Source of the DNA: Darksidea phi | Lineage: Eukaryota > Ascomycota > Dothideomycetes > Pleosporales > Lentitheciaceae | Length of the DNA stretch: 64,000 nt | Direction of reading: 5' to 3' | NCBI GenBank assembly: GCA_030770425.1 | Contig: JASJFT010000135.1 | Location: 59,775-123,774, forward strand | Shown: positions 47,506 through 62,300 of the stretch, piece after piece | Position numbering within the stretch: the stretch's first letter is position 1 | Layout: the number at the start of each line of letters is the position of its first letter | Translations under genes and position numbers: made by a program | The notes under the pieces: model-generated | The model's input: the letters and a program-made list of their open reading frames with translations, nothing else | Told to the model about the DNA's origin: nothing | Databases searched by the model: none

Positions 47506-50500
47506 CTTATTTCCCTCTTTAAAGCTTTATTCTTAAAGTTATATTTTCTTTCTTATAACTCTATTTAGTAGTAGTTTAATTACTTTAATAATTTCTTCTA
47601 TACTACGCCGTAACCTACGTATATATACTAGTAATTCTTTTCTTAATTTAATACCCTAGTTATTCTACCTCTTATCTAGATATAAGAGTAAATAATATTC
47701 TACTTTATAGATATCTAAATCCTATTCTTTATTTTTTTTTTAGATTCTAATATTATCTAAAGGTTCTAAGACTTCTATAGCTTATCGTCTTTATCTTATC
47801 TATTATATTTTTTATTCTAGTTATATAATACTACTAACTTAATTATATCTAAACTATTAATTTACTAGTTACGAATATAAGATATTATTATTCTTAACTT
47901 ATTATAGTAAATATCTCTCTTAGAATATTTCTTATAGTCTAGTAGTAACTAATAAGTCTCTTACTTATATTAAGAAAGAGTATTCTTAACTTTTATCTAA
48001 ACTAAAGTTTACTAAGAATAAAGAGTTAGCTACTTAAGCTTATAAATAGTATATCTATATATAACTAGCTTAATATAATATCTATTAATATAAATTTCTT
48101 AATTATAAACTAGTCTTAATTTCTAAGTTAGAAAAGTTAAAATAGATAGAGGTTATTTAGTCTACTTCTTCTAGTTCGTTTATATTACTATAGTAACCCT
48201 TATTATATAAGTCTACTAACTTTTTTACTTTTCTAGATAGTTAGAAGCCTCTATCTTTAGATATCTTTAGTAATACTACTTAATTAGATTCTAGTAGTCC
48301 TATAGATTCTTAACTAGTTCTTATATATTTTAACTAGTAGACTATTTTATCTATTTAACTAAATACTTCTACTAATATTTAAACTTTTATAATTTCTAAA
48401 TTTTCTTAATCTCGTATTCCTCGTCCTTAAGTTTAATATTAGTAATTACTTTAGTATCTTCTAGTACTAGTTTTAGTAATAATATATAGAATACTAGGTA
48501 TATTCTTATATCTTTAACTAGCTTTAGCCTATAGTTAACTAGTTCTATTTTTTCTTTAATCTCGAATAGTCTAATTCGTAAATTATCTAGTTTATTATAT
48601 AGTTATTTAGTTTTTAAATTTTATTATAAAAGAAAAATTTTATCCCTCTTTTTAAGAATTAGTCCCTTAAGTCTTTTTTTATTTACTATTTTAATTATTA
48701 TAAGATTTCTATATATTATCTACGTACTAAGTTCTTTATATAGTTCTTATATTAAATAAGCTTTCTCTTCTACCCTTATAGATATACTTTTAATATCTTT
48801 TAAATCTTTATAAGTTATTAACTTATATCTATAGTTTATATAATATAATAAGTATTTAGTTATTATAGACTTCTTACTATTATATACTAATTATACTATA
48901 GGTAATAACTTAATCTAGTTATCCTATAACTTATTAATATAAAATTTTAAATACTTCTTTAGAATTTAGTTTATTTATTCTATTTATTTATCTATTTACG
49001 AATAAAAGCTAGTTAATAGTTTTCTTTTTATTTTTAATTATATAAGTAGCGTACTCTAAAACTTCGAAGTAAATAGTTTATCTCTATCTATAAGAATTTA
49101 TTCTAATAATTTATAATTAGTAATAAGTATTCTCTTAACCTTATAAGCTATTCTTTCTACTATAATTACTTTATTTATTAGAATAAAGTACGTCGTCTTA
49201 GTTAATTAGCTTATAATTACTATAATTATATTATATAATCTTTCTAATTCTAGTTTTAATAATAGTAATAGCTTTACTATAAAGTCTATTATAATATAAG
49301 TCTATAGCTATATAGATAGTACTAATAATTAAAGTAATCTATAGGGTTTATATCTTTTAGATTTATTCTTAGAATATTCTAAATAGTCGTCTATTACTTT
49401 CTAAACTTTCTCTTTTATATTAATAAGTAGGTATTCTCTATCTATATATCTAACTATTTTATTAATTCCTAGGTATTCTATTATCTTACTCTTATAGATT
49501 TTCTATATTAAGTCTCCCTTAAGATTTAATAGTATATAAAATTTTATTTCTAAATTATTTATTAAAGTAGAGTATTCTTCCTTATTAAAGTATATATTAT
49601 CTTCTTTTAATATTCTATTAGTACTCCTAATAGTTTCTCGGACCTTACTTCTTTATTTTTTCTTAATATCTACTACTACTATAATCTTAACTAGCCTTAT
49701 ATAGTTATATATAAGAGTTCTATTAGGTTCTTTTTATAGAACTAGTTTATATATAATAGGTTTATTAGTACCTTAAAGGTCTAATCTTCTATTAAGAGTA
49801 TCTATTACTTTATTTAGTATTTTTAGTTAGTAACTTATCTTAAAGTTATAGTCTATTAATAATTCTAACTATTAGAATTATTATTAATTAAGTTTCTTCG
49901 TAGTTATAAAACTTATAAGATTCTAGTAATCTATAATAATCTTAATCTTATACTTAACTCTTATAAGCTATAGTCTCTATTATTTAAATATTAATATAAT
50001 AGTACTAAGTTCCTTATTATAAATATTATAATTTATCTCTTCCTTACTAAACTTATATAAATAATAGAATACTAGTCTTTATTTTTTATCCTCCTCTTAC
50101 TAGGTAAGTATTACTTCTAGTATATAATTTAATACGTCTATCTTTACTTTAAGAGATCTTATTAAATTATATATTTATAATATAAGTATTAATATAAATA
50201 GATTTTTAAGCTTATTAAAAGCTTTTTATTATTTTTAATTCTACTAAAATTTCTTTTTCTTCTTAGTTACTTTTATAAGTAGAGATATAGTCTTTAAGTA
50301 ATTTCTAATAAACTTTTAATAGAAGTTAGTAAATTCTAAAAAGGATTATACGTCCTTAACTAATATTAAAGTTAGTTATTTTCTTATAGTCTATACTTTC
50401 TTAAGGTCTATAAATACTTTTTCTTATAAAATAATAAAATCTAGGTATTTAGTCTCTATTCTATAGAATTTATATTTATCTAAGTAAAGTAGTAACCTAT

Positions 50501-53500
50501 TCTATTATAACTTTTATAGTACTTTCTTTATATATTCTTTATATTCTTCTAGTATTCTTTTACTATATATAAGAACGTCGTTTAAATATATTATATAGAA
50601 TACGTCTAAGTATTTATTTAATATTTTATTAATAACTAACTAAAATATTACTAGTATATTTATTAATCTAAATAGTATAAATTTATACTTATAAAGTCTA
50701 TATTAGATCTTAAATATTATATACTTTTCGTACCTTTTTACTATTTAAATTCTATAAAATTCTTTTTAAATATCGAATTTTATAATCTACTTAACTTCCT
50801 AAAACTAGTCTTTAAGTTCTCTAATTAATAGTAGTAAATATCTATTTTTCTTTATAATATTATTTAAACGTTTATAATCTATATAAAGTTATAACTTTTT
50901 ATTCTTCTTTAAAATAAATAGAACTAGTAATATTATAGAGCTTTAACTTTCCCTAATATATTCTCTTTTTAAGTTCTTTATTAAGTACTCTTTTAATTCT
51001 TCCTATTAATCTATTATTAACGAGTATATAGGTCTAGACTTAAACTTTATATTTTATTCTAAATATATCTTATAATTCTATTCCTAGTACTCTAATAAAT
51101 TAGTTTTTGAATATTCTTTAAATAGTTCTTAGAACTTCTTATAATCTTAAGATATTATTAGCTATAATTCTTTTTATATAGTTATAACTCTTTATACTAT
51201 AATAATACTAACTCTTTATAAGTTCTTCTTATAGATTCTTATAATCTTATAAAATAAAATTAAGTCTATTTTTTCTTTTTAGAGTATATACTAGATCTCG
51301 TAGTTAAATCTACCTAGTCTTCTAATTTCTACGACTCGAGCTACTTACTTATAGTCTAGTACTTTATATAGTTTTTAATCTATCTATAGATTATATATTA
51401 CTAATTAGTTATAACTAATAATTATATTAGTATTTCTAATTTCTATAATATTAAATCTATAATAGTCTCTACTATTTTCTACCTCTAAGATTACTTTTTA
51501 TATTTTAAGGTAAATTATACCTTTTTTATATTCTATAAATAATCTATCTCTAAGATCTATTTATATAGATTTTTCTTTAATTTAATAGAGAATTCTATAC
51601 TTTTTTATTAATTTTAATAATAGAAGTATAAACTTAGCTCTATTATTTATAATAGCTTAGACTTTTTATTTATAAATCTATACGTCTACCTCTAATCTAG
51701 TTAATTATTAAGTACCCTCTTATATAATTTATAGAATTATCTTTTAAATACTCTTATTAATACGACTTTAATATAGTTAATAATAATCTAATTTTTTAAT
51801 TTATTATTATAAAGGTTCTATTCTTTAGAGGTACCCTTTAATTCTTAGAGTTTTTATTAGAGGGGTAACTCGCCTAATTATTTTAACTTTAGATCTTCTT
51901 CTTTTCTAATCTTATAAAGTATTTCCTAGTTTAGTATCTATTATAGTTTTATTTCTAGATCTTTATCTAATAATAGTATATTCTAATTAATAGACTTTAT
52001 ATTTATTTTATTATTCTAAATATTATAATATCCCTATTATATACCTAGGGCCCTTAACTATTTATTAATCTTTAAATTCTTAAAACTATTTCTATTCTAT
52101 ATTAGGTAACTATATTACTTATACTATTCTACGAGGTATTCCCTTCTCTTAAGATTCTAGTAGAAGATATTCTCTTTTCTTCTAGCCGCGAGTTCTCTTT
52201 ATACTAGGTATAAAATATATATTCTTTTATAGTATATCTAGTATAAGACTTTATAGCTAGATTCTTTATATATAATCCTATAGTTAATATCTTACTTATA
52301 GTTCTTAGTATCTATTCTAGTTAATCTACGTAGCTATTACCCTATAGTATACTTTATTAAAAAGTACTTTTTATATTTATTATTATAGTAGCTATTCTAT
52401 TCTAGCTATCCTTAATCTTTATATTCTTTAATCTAGTTATTATAATTATAAAGATAGTATTCTACTATTAAGTATTCCTTATTTTAAAGGTATATATATA
52501 GATAATCCCTAGGAAATATTATAACTTTCTTCTTTTATTATATATAATACTTATATTCCCCTATATACTATATAAATAGTAGATTTTTATAATCTAAACT
52601 ATCTTAATTCTATATTACCTTATAACCTTTCGATTCTTAGAGTTTTAAGGTCTAGCCTATTACCTACTAGCCTCGATCGCTAGTAATATATACTAGCTCT
52701 ATTTCTCTAATATAGTACTTTATAATATATTAACTAGTTCTATATATTTAATATTTATTATATATTAATTATTAGAAAATATCTTCTATAACTATTTCCT
52801 TTAGCTCTAAGAGTATTAATTCTTCTATTTTAAGCTTTAGATCTTTTTATTATTAAGAAACTTTCTCGATCTTATTCTACCTACTAGTGTCGTACTATAT
52901 TTTAGGTATTAAGTTAAACTTAGTTTTCTTTTTCTTACTATATCTAATTATATTTATATATCTAATACTATTCTAGCTTTTTATATTTTTCTTTTTATTA
53001 CTATATTCTTTAGCGAAGTATCCCTATATACTATAGTATAAATATACTCTTTTATCTTAATATTATTTTATTTCGTCTACTAGGACTTTTTATAGCTTCT
53101 TACCTTATTTATACTTTTTATTCTTTAAATATTTCTTCTTCTAAACTATATTAATATTTATTTTATTATAATTCTTATAGAATTTATACTTTTAAGTTAT
53201 TTACTCTTTTTTATAAACTTTTATTAGTCTTATAGTATTTTATTTCTTAAGTACTTATTTATATAACTAATTATTAATATAAATTACTATCTTAATTAGT
53301 TCTATTAGATCGTCTAATCTTTTAAATTAGACTAACTTATTCTTAATTAGTTTCTTAAGTCTATTATAGTATATAATTATAAGAGGTATATTATTTTACT
53401 TAATCTTATACTATAACTATTTAAATTTAGTAGTATATATACTTACTAATTTAGTCTACTTTAGTCTTTAAATCTAGTATTTAGTCTATTAAATCTTATT

Positions 53501-54000
53501 AATATCTTTAAAGATTATATATATTTACTCCTTAAATAAATTCTAATCTTTAAATATTACTTTTATTTCGTTATATTACTTTAATAAGGAATCTTTATTA
53601 ACTATATAATTATTAATTAGGGACTATATTTATATAGCTACTTTATCTATTATATATATACCTATAGTAAGAATCTTATTCTAGTTACTAGTAAATATAG
53701 TAAAGTTAAACTAATAGTATAGGTCTAATTATATAAGGAATAGTCTTAAGTCTTTCTTTCTACTATTATATTTCTCTAGTATTAGAATTTTTAACTTTAT
53801 TCTAAGTTCTACTTATACCTATTATAGTAATCCTTATAGTAATATTATAGTCTACTATAACTTAACTATTTAAGTTACTTATTACTAGATTAGGGCCGTT
53901 AGATTCGTTATTAAAGTTTTAGTTATATTTTCTTTAAAGATATTATATAAGCTAGATAAAGTTACTATATTAATATAATCTTAATTTAAAATAGTTAATA

Positions 54001-54433
54001 TATTATATATTATACGTACCTTTATATAAAATCTAAGTTAGAACTAATAGAATATTTATTATACTATTAGTTTCTAATAAATTAAAATTAAGTTAATAAA
54101 TTCTATTACTAGAATAACTACTTAGAAAAGATCTAATCTTATTTATAAGTATTAGATAAAGAACTAAAGATTAACTATAAAAAATTAAGATAAAAATCTA
54201 GAAGATCCTCTACTCTCTTATATCTATTCTACTTTACCTTACTCTACTTACTCTATTTACTAAGATATAGATTAAGTAGATTATTATTAATTATACTCTA
54301 TTTACTCTATTTACTAAGATATAGATTAAGTAGATTATTATTATATAATATTAGATTACTAACTAAGTTTTTATCTTAGCTTTTAACCTTCTTAGGATAC
54401 TCTATATTTTATAGTTCGTATAGGGTTATAATA
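54001..54433 (-). repeat. B2 5' LTR
   Basis: 433 bp, partner of 47073-47505, same internal duplication and ends. Confidence 0.85.
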
Positions 54434-55784
54434 TTATTATATAGCTTATCTCTAGTCTTAGATTTAGCCAAACTATATATTATTCTTCTTTTTCTTATTA
54501 TAATTAGTCTTATAGTAACCTAGTTTACTATAGTAGAAATAGGTATTAGTAGTAATATATTCTTTTTAAGAAGTATATAGTACGTATATTATATCTAGAA
54601 TTATAAGGTTATTAGAAATTAATACTAATATTAGGAGTAAAGATATAGATATAGAAGTAGACTAGAAGATATTATTTAGTTAACTATTATTATTTAGGCG
54701 AAAGCTAATTTATATTCTCTTAATATATTCTTCTTCTTACTTTCTATTCTAAATATATATAAAGAATTCTATCTATCCCTTATAATCTATATAGTCTAGT
54801 TATTTCTTCTAGTAGGAGGTTATAATACCTAATATAGTAAAGACCTTAGTACGTAGTACTTAGACTTTTTTTATATTAATTTTTTCTACTTTAGTAGTCT
54901 ATTTATAGAATTTAACCTAAAAGTTAAAAAAGGTTCGACTATTTATAACGAGGTTATTAAATTTAGTCCTAGTCTCTATCTATTTATTAAAGGTAATATA
55001 GTAGGTATTAAGAGTTTTCTAAAGGTTAATAATAGTTTATTATTTTTACTTAGTAGGGTTTTTTAGATTAGATTATATAGCGTAGAACTAATTATAATAA
55101 ATATTAAGTATATTACTAGATATAAAACTAGTAATATATTAGATATATTTAAATTCTATATTAAAGATTACTACGTCCGTAGTATAGATATTCTAAATTT
55201 TAAATTTTTAATTTTTATACTTAATTTAGTATTTATTTATAGACCTATTAATACTATTAAATTTATTAAAGTTACTAGTAAGATATTAGTAGAATATATA
55301 AATTAGGGCTTAGATATATAGAGTACTATTTTTAGTATATAGAATACTATTTTTATTTTAGAATTATTAGATAGTCTAATAAGCTTCTTTAAGGTCTATA
55401 GTATAGGAGGTAATATAATATTATATTCCTATATTTAAGATATTTAATATAGCTTTAATACTATAATAGGTTAAAGAGATAGATTTCTTATTTCCTAGTA
55501 TAATTAATATAATAGGGTCGCTTACTATACCTTTTATTTAGATAAAGAAGACTAGTATAGAAATCTAACTAATTATAATAATAAGTTACTTACCCTATTA
55601 ATATTACTAATTCTTAATAGCTATAGTATTCTTAGAGTTCTTAAAGTTCTTAGTATTTTTAAAGTTCTTAGTATTCTTAGTATAGCGTAGGTCTAGCTTA
55701 GTATCTTCTAGGTTTAAAATAGTTAATCGGGCTATTAGAGGAGCGTTTTACCCTAATAATAGAATTAAAAGGAAGAATAGTATA
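54434..55784. other. Unassigned RIPed DNA
   Basis: CpA-depleted. In one plus-strand frame around 54950-55330 several long stretches are free of stops (for example KVNNSLLFLL and IKYITRYKTSNILDIFKF), so a coding relic is likely, but I do not recognise the protein. Confidence 0.35.
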
Positions 55785-56185
55785 AACTATTATAGTATAA
55801 ATATATTAGGATTAAGGTAGAATATAAGTTATACTATAAAGAGCTAATACTAGAATAAGTAGAGGCTATATATATCTAATATAGTAAGGTTTAGTAAAGG
55901 GAGCGTTATAGTTATAGATATAGTATATAATAGATATAAATAGTTATAGGTTAGTACTATAATACTATAGTTAGAGAAATAGAAAAGAAGAATTAATAAA
56001 ATAAATAGCTAAAATTAGTTAAATTAAACTATCTCCTCTATCTATTATATAATAGGATAAATAATAAACTCTAGTTAAAGATACTTCTAGATAATAGTCC
56101 TTTAGAATCTAGTCTAATATTTTATCGCTTATTTAAGCCTTCGATACTTAATTAGAAGACTTCCTTTACTACTATACTATATTAG
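55785..56185. repeat. Family C repeat, joined form
   Basis: Contains the 42545-type half followed directly by the 40833-type half, about 400 bp, ending where family B4 resumes at about 56186. Fits a terminal repeat of the element that split B4. Confidence 0.55.
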
Positions 56186-59100
56186 TAAAAGTCTATACTA
56201 CTAAATTTAAATAACTATAGTATAAGATCGATTAAAATAATACTTCTTTTATAATCGTATACTATAATAGACTTAAGAAAGTAATTAAGGATAAGCTATT
56301 TAGACTTAAGAGACTAGACGACCTAATAGAATTAATTAAGATAATAATCTATATTAATAACTAATTATATAAATAAACGCTTAAAAAGTAAAATACTATA
56401 AAACTAGTTAAAGTTTATAAAAGAGAGTAGTTAGCTTCTAAGTATAGGTTCTATAAGGGTTATAATAAAATAGACGTTAATATAGTCTAAGAAAAAAAGT
56501 ATCTAAAGAATAAAAAATATAAATAAGATAAGAAGTTATAGAAAGTTCTAGTAGACGAGATAAAATAATAATAAAATAAGAAAGTATATCTATACTACGA
56601 AATATAGAAATACTTTACTAAGAAATATAGTAATAAAAAGAAAAATATAAGTAGTTAAAAAGGTACTAAGTATATAAATATAATTAGATATAATAAAGAA
56701 GTAAAGATAAAATTTAACTTAATACCTAAAACTTAGTATAATATTAGTAGATAGGACGAGGTCGAAGAAGTTTCTTAATAATAAGAGGACCTAGAGCTTA
56801 AAATAGAAGAATTAATACTCTTAAAGCTAAAGGAAGTAATTATAAAAGATATTTTCTAATAACTAGTATATAATAAGTATTAAATATATAGAACTAGCTA
56901 ATATATTATAAAATACTATACTAAAAAGGTAGAACTAGTATATATTACTAGTAATTAAGACTAATAGGTAATAGACTAGGTCTTAAAACTCTAAGGACTA
57001 GAAGACTATAAGATAACTTAGAATCGAGATAGTTTAAGTTATAAGAATCTATTATTTATATAGTATATAGAGGAATATAAATATTATATATAATAAAAAG
57101 AAGAAGTTATAATATTCTCTAAAGACTACTTATATATATACCTTTAGAACGAGAAATATTTAATAATAGAATATTATCTCTATAACTATAATAACTAGGT
57201 TAAAGAATATAAAGACTAAAAATAGTTAGAATAGAACGACTATTATAATAATAAGTACGAAAAGTACTTTTTAATAAAATATACTATAGGGTAATAGTTA
57301 TATAGACTAACTAGAGCGAATACTAAGAACTATAAATAAGATATTAACTATAGAATTATATATAAAGAGCCTAATTACGAAGTCTTATACTAGATATATT
57401 ATAAAAGGGTATATATTCTATATTTAGTATAAAGGGAATTTATAGCTAGAAGAGAAGAGGATATCTTCTATTAAAATCTTAAAAGAAGGGAGTATCTTAT
57501 AGAATAATACGAGTAATATAAATATCTAATATAGAATAGAAATAGTTCTAAGAACCTAGAGATTAATAGATAGTTAAGAATCTTAGGTATATAATAGGGA
57601 TATTATAATACTTAGAATAATAAGGTAAATATAAAGTCTATTAATTAGAATATATTATTACTAGATAAAGATCTAAAGATAGAGCTATAATAAGTACTAA
57701 ACTAAAAAATATCTTATAGAATTAAAAAAGAAGAAAGTTTAAAGTTAGAATAGTTAGGTAAGTCGTCTCTCTAATAAAATACTTAGAAGCTAGAGAATAC
57801 CTCTAATAAATAGAACCTCTATAATAATAAACTAAAAAACTAGATTATTATTAGCTATACTAGGATTATATTAATAAAAGTATTTAAAAGATAACTCTAT
57901 AAATCGTATAAGAAGATATATAATAACTAGTTAGATTAGAAGTAAATATATAGATTTATAGACGAAAAGTTTAAACTATTATAAATAGTAGAGTAAAGTT
58001 TATACTTCTATTATTAAAGTTAGTAGAGAAATATAGGATTTCTTATTAAATTAAAGAAAAATCTATATAAGTAGATCTTAGAGATAGATTATCTATAGAA
58101 TATAAAGAAGATATAATTTATCTTAAAATATAAAAAATAACTTTAAAGGTAAAAAATATTAAAGATTATTATAAATTTAATATTATAAAAATTAAAGATA
58201 CTAATATAATTATTAGTTATAATTAACTAGTAATATATAATTTATAAATAGATTAGAAGCTATATAAAGTACTAAACTATAAGTAAATAGCTCGAGTTAT
58301 AGAAATTAGAAGACTAAAAAGATTTAATTATAAGATCTAGTATATACCCTAAAGAGGAAGAATAGACTTAATTTTATCTTATAAGATTACGAAAATTTAT
58401 AAGAAGAACTTATAAAGAGTTAATATTATTATAATATAAAGAGTTATAACTATATAGAAAGAACTATAATTAATAATATCTTAAAATTATAAGAAGTTCT
58501 AAGAGCTATTTAAAGAATATCTAAAAACTAATTTACTAAAGTACTAAGAATAGAATTATAAAATATACTTAAAATAGAGTATAAAGCTTAAGTCTAGACC
58601 TATATACTTATTAATAGTAGATTAATAAAAAGAATTAAAAAAGTACCTAATAAAGAACTTAAAAAGAGAATATATTAAAGAAAGTTAAAACTCTATAGTA
58701 TTACTAGTTTTATTTATTTTAAAAAAGAATAAAAAGTTATAACTTTATATAGATTATAAATATTTAAATAATATTATAAAGAAAAATAGATATTTACTAC
58801 TACTAATTAAAGAACTTATAGACTAGCTCTAAGAAATTAAGTAAATTATAAAATTTAATATTTAAGAGGGATTCTATTAGATTCAAATAATAAAAGAATA
58901 TAAGAAGTATATAGTATTTAAGACCTAATATAAACTCTATAAGTATAAAGTTATACTATTTAGACTAATAAATATACTAGTAATATTTTAATTAGTTATT
59001 AATAGAATATTAAATAAATATTTAAATATATTTTATATAGTATATCTAAACGATATTTTTATATATAGTAAAGAAATACTAAAAGAATATAAAGAATATA

Positions 59101-59346
59101 TAAAGAAAGTACTACGAAAACTATAATAAAATAGATTACTACTTTATCTAGATAAATACGAGTTCTATAGGACGGAAATTAAATATTTAGATTTTATTAT
59201 TTTATAAAAAGGAGTATCTATAGACCCTAAGAAAGTATAAATTATAAGAGAATAGTTAATTCTAATATTAGTTAAGAATATATAATTCTTTTTAGAATTC
59301 GTTAACTTTTATTAAAAGTTTATTAGGGATTACTTAAAGACTATAT
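56186..59346 (+). mobile_element. Family B copy B4, continuation (gag to RT)
   Basis: Plus-strand continuation of the copy that began at 32765. The CCHC knuckle relic is at about 56583-56630 (YLYYEI, stop, KYFTKKY: Cys and His turned to Tyr with the CX2CX4HX4C spacing kept). The RT motif YLND is at 59043-59054. It is cut at about 59346 by the LTR of B3. Confidence 0.8.
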
Positions 59347-62300
59347 TATTATATATTATATATACCTTTATACGGAATCTAGGTTAAAACTAATAGAATA
59401 TTTATCGTACTATTAGTTTCTAATAGATTAAGATTAAGTTAATAAATTCTATTACTAGAATAACTATTTAGGAAAGATCTAATCTTATTTATAAGTATTA
59501 GGTAAAGAACTAAAAATTAACTATAAAGAATTAAGATAAAAATCTAAAAGATCCTCTACTCTCTTATATTTATTCTACTTTACCTTACTCTATTTACTCT
59601 ATTCGCTAAGATATAGATTAAGTAGATTATTATTAGTTATACTCTATTTACTCTATTTACTAAGATATAAATTAAGTAAATTATTATTATATAATATTAG
59701 ATTACTAATTAAGCCCTTATCTTAGCTTTTAATCTTTTTAGAATACCCTATATTCTATAGTTTATATAGAGTTATAATACTTACTCTTCTCTTTAAAACT
59801 TTATTTTTAAAGTTACGTTCTCTTTTTTATAACCCTATTTAGTAGTAGTCTAACTACTTTAGTAATTTTTTTTATACTATACTATAACCCGTATATATAT
59901 ACTAGTAATTCTTTTCTTAGTCTAGTACTCTAGTTATTCTATCTCTTACTTAAATATAAAAGTAAGTAATATTTTACTCTATAAGTATCTAAGTCCTATT
60001 CTTTATTTTCTTTTTAGATTTTAATAATATCTAAAGGTCTTAAGACTTCTATAGCTCGTTATCTTCGTCTTATCTATTATATTCTTTATTCTAGTTATAT
60101 AATACTATTAGCTCGATTATATTTAAACTATTAATTTACTAATTATAAATATAAGATATTACTATTCTTAGTTTATTATAGTAAATATCTCTTTTAAAAT
60201 ATTTCTTATAATTTAATAGTAACTAATAAGTCTCTTACTTATACTAAAGAAGAGTATTCTTAACTTCTATCTAAACTAAAGTTTATTAAGAATAAAGAGT
60301 TAGTTACTTAAGCTTATAAATAGTATATCTATATATAACTAGTTTAATATAATATCTATTAGTATAAGCTTCTTAATTATAAGCTAGCTTTAATCTTTAA
60401 GTTAAAAAAGTTAAAATAGATAAAAGTTACTTAGTCTACTTCTTTTAATTCGTCTATATTACTATAATAACCCTTATTATATAAGTCTATTAACTTTTTT
60501 ACTTTTTTAAATAGTTAGAAGTCTTTATCTCTAAGTACCTCTAGTAATACTATTTAACTAGGTTTTAATAGTTCTATAGGTTCTTAACTAGTTCCTATAT
60601 ATTTTAACTAATAGGCTATTCTACCTATTTAATTAAATACTTCTACTAATATCTAAACTTTTATAGTTCTTAGATTTTCTTAATCTTATATTTCTTATCC
60701 TTAAGTTTAATATTAGTAGCTACTTTAACATCTTTTAATACTAGTTCTAGTAATAATATATAGAATACTAGATATATTCTTATATCTTTTACTAGCTTTA
60801 GTCTATAGTTAACTAATTCTATTTTTTCTTTAATCTTAAATAGTCTAATTTATAAATTATCTAGTTTATCGTATAATTATTTAATTTTTAAATTTTATTA
60901 TAAAAGGAAAACTTTATCCCCTCTCTTAAGACTTAGTCCTTTAAGTCTTTTTTTATTTATTATTTTAATTATTATAAGATTTCTATATATTATCTATATA
61001 CTAAGTTCTTTATATAGTTCTTATATTAAATAGACTTTTTCTTCTACTTCTATAGATATACTTTTAATATCTTTTAGATTTTTATAAATTATTAGCTTAT
61101 ATCTATAGTTTATATAATATAATAAGTATCTAGTTATTATAGACTTTTTACTATTATATACTAATTATACTATAGATAATAACTTAACCTAGTTATCCTA
61201 TAATTTATTAATATAGAATCTTAGATACTCCTCTAGAGTTTAATTTATTTATTTCGTTTATCTATCTATTTATAAATAAAAGTTAATTAATAGCTTTCTT
61301 TTTATTTTTAGTTTTATAAGTAGCGTACTCTAAAACTTCGAAGTAAATAGTTTATCTCTATCTATAAGGATTTATTCTAGTAATTTATAGTTAATAATAA
61401 ATATTCTCTTAACCTTATAAGCTATTCTTTTTACTATAATTACTTTATTCGTCGGGATAAAGTATATTACCTTAGTTAATTAGTCTATAATTATTATAAT
61501 TATATTATATAATCTTCCTAATTCTAGTTTTAATAATAGTAATAGCTTTACTATAAAGTCTATTATAACGTAAGTTTATAGCTATATAAGTAGTACTAGT
61601 AGTTAAAGTAATTTATAGGACTTATATCTCTTAGATTTATTCTTAAAATATTCTAAATAGTCGTCTATTACTTTCTAAACTTCCTCTTTTATATTAGTAA
61701 GTAGGTATTCTTTATCTATATATCTAATTATTTTATTAATTCTTAGATATTCTATTATCTTATTCTTATAAATTTCCTATATTAAGTCTTTCTTAAGACT
61801 TAATAATATATAAGGTCTTATTTCTAAGTTATTTATTAAAGTAGAGTATTCTTTCTTATTAAAGTATATATCGTCTTCTTCTAATATTCTATTAATACCC
61901 CTAATAGTTTCTTAAACCTTACTTCTTTATTTTTTCTTAATATTTACTACTACTATAATTTTAGTTAACCTTATATAGTTATATATAAGAGTTTTATTAA
62001 ATTCTTTTTATAAAATTAGTTTATATATAATAGGTTTATTAGTATCTTAAAGATCTAATCTTCTACTAAGAGTATCTATTACTTTATTTAATATTTCTAA
62101 TTAATAATTTATCTTAAAGTTATAGTCTACTAATAATTCTAACTATTAGAATTATTATTAATTAAGTTTCTTTATAGTCGTAAAATTTATAAGATTTTAG
62201 TAGTTTATAATAATCTTAATTTTATACTTAGCTTCTATAAATTATAGTCTTTATTATTTAAATACTAATATAATAGTACTAAGTTCCTTATTATAAATAT

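Larger units (their letters stand above)
47073..54433 (-). mobile_element. Family B LTR retrotransposon, copy B2, 7361 bp, uninterrupted
   Basis: 433 bp LTRs at 47073-47505 and 54001-54433. Minus strand, colinear with B1 and with no insertion, so it serves as reference for the family. The RT relic around 50572-50603 reads FYIIYLNDV on the minus strand. The flanking 5-mers are TTAGT and TTATT (4 of 5 match, TpG to TpT being unlike RIP), so the target duplication is only tentative. Confidence 0.88.
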
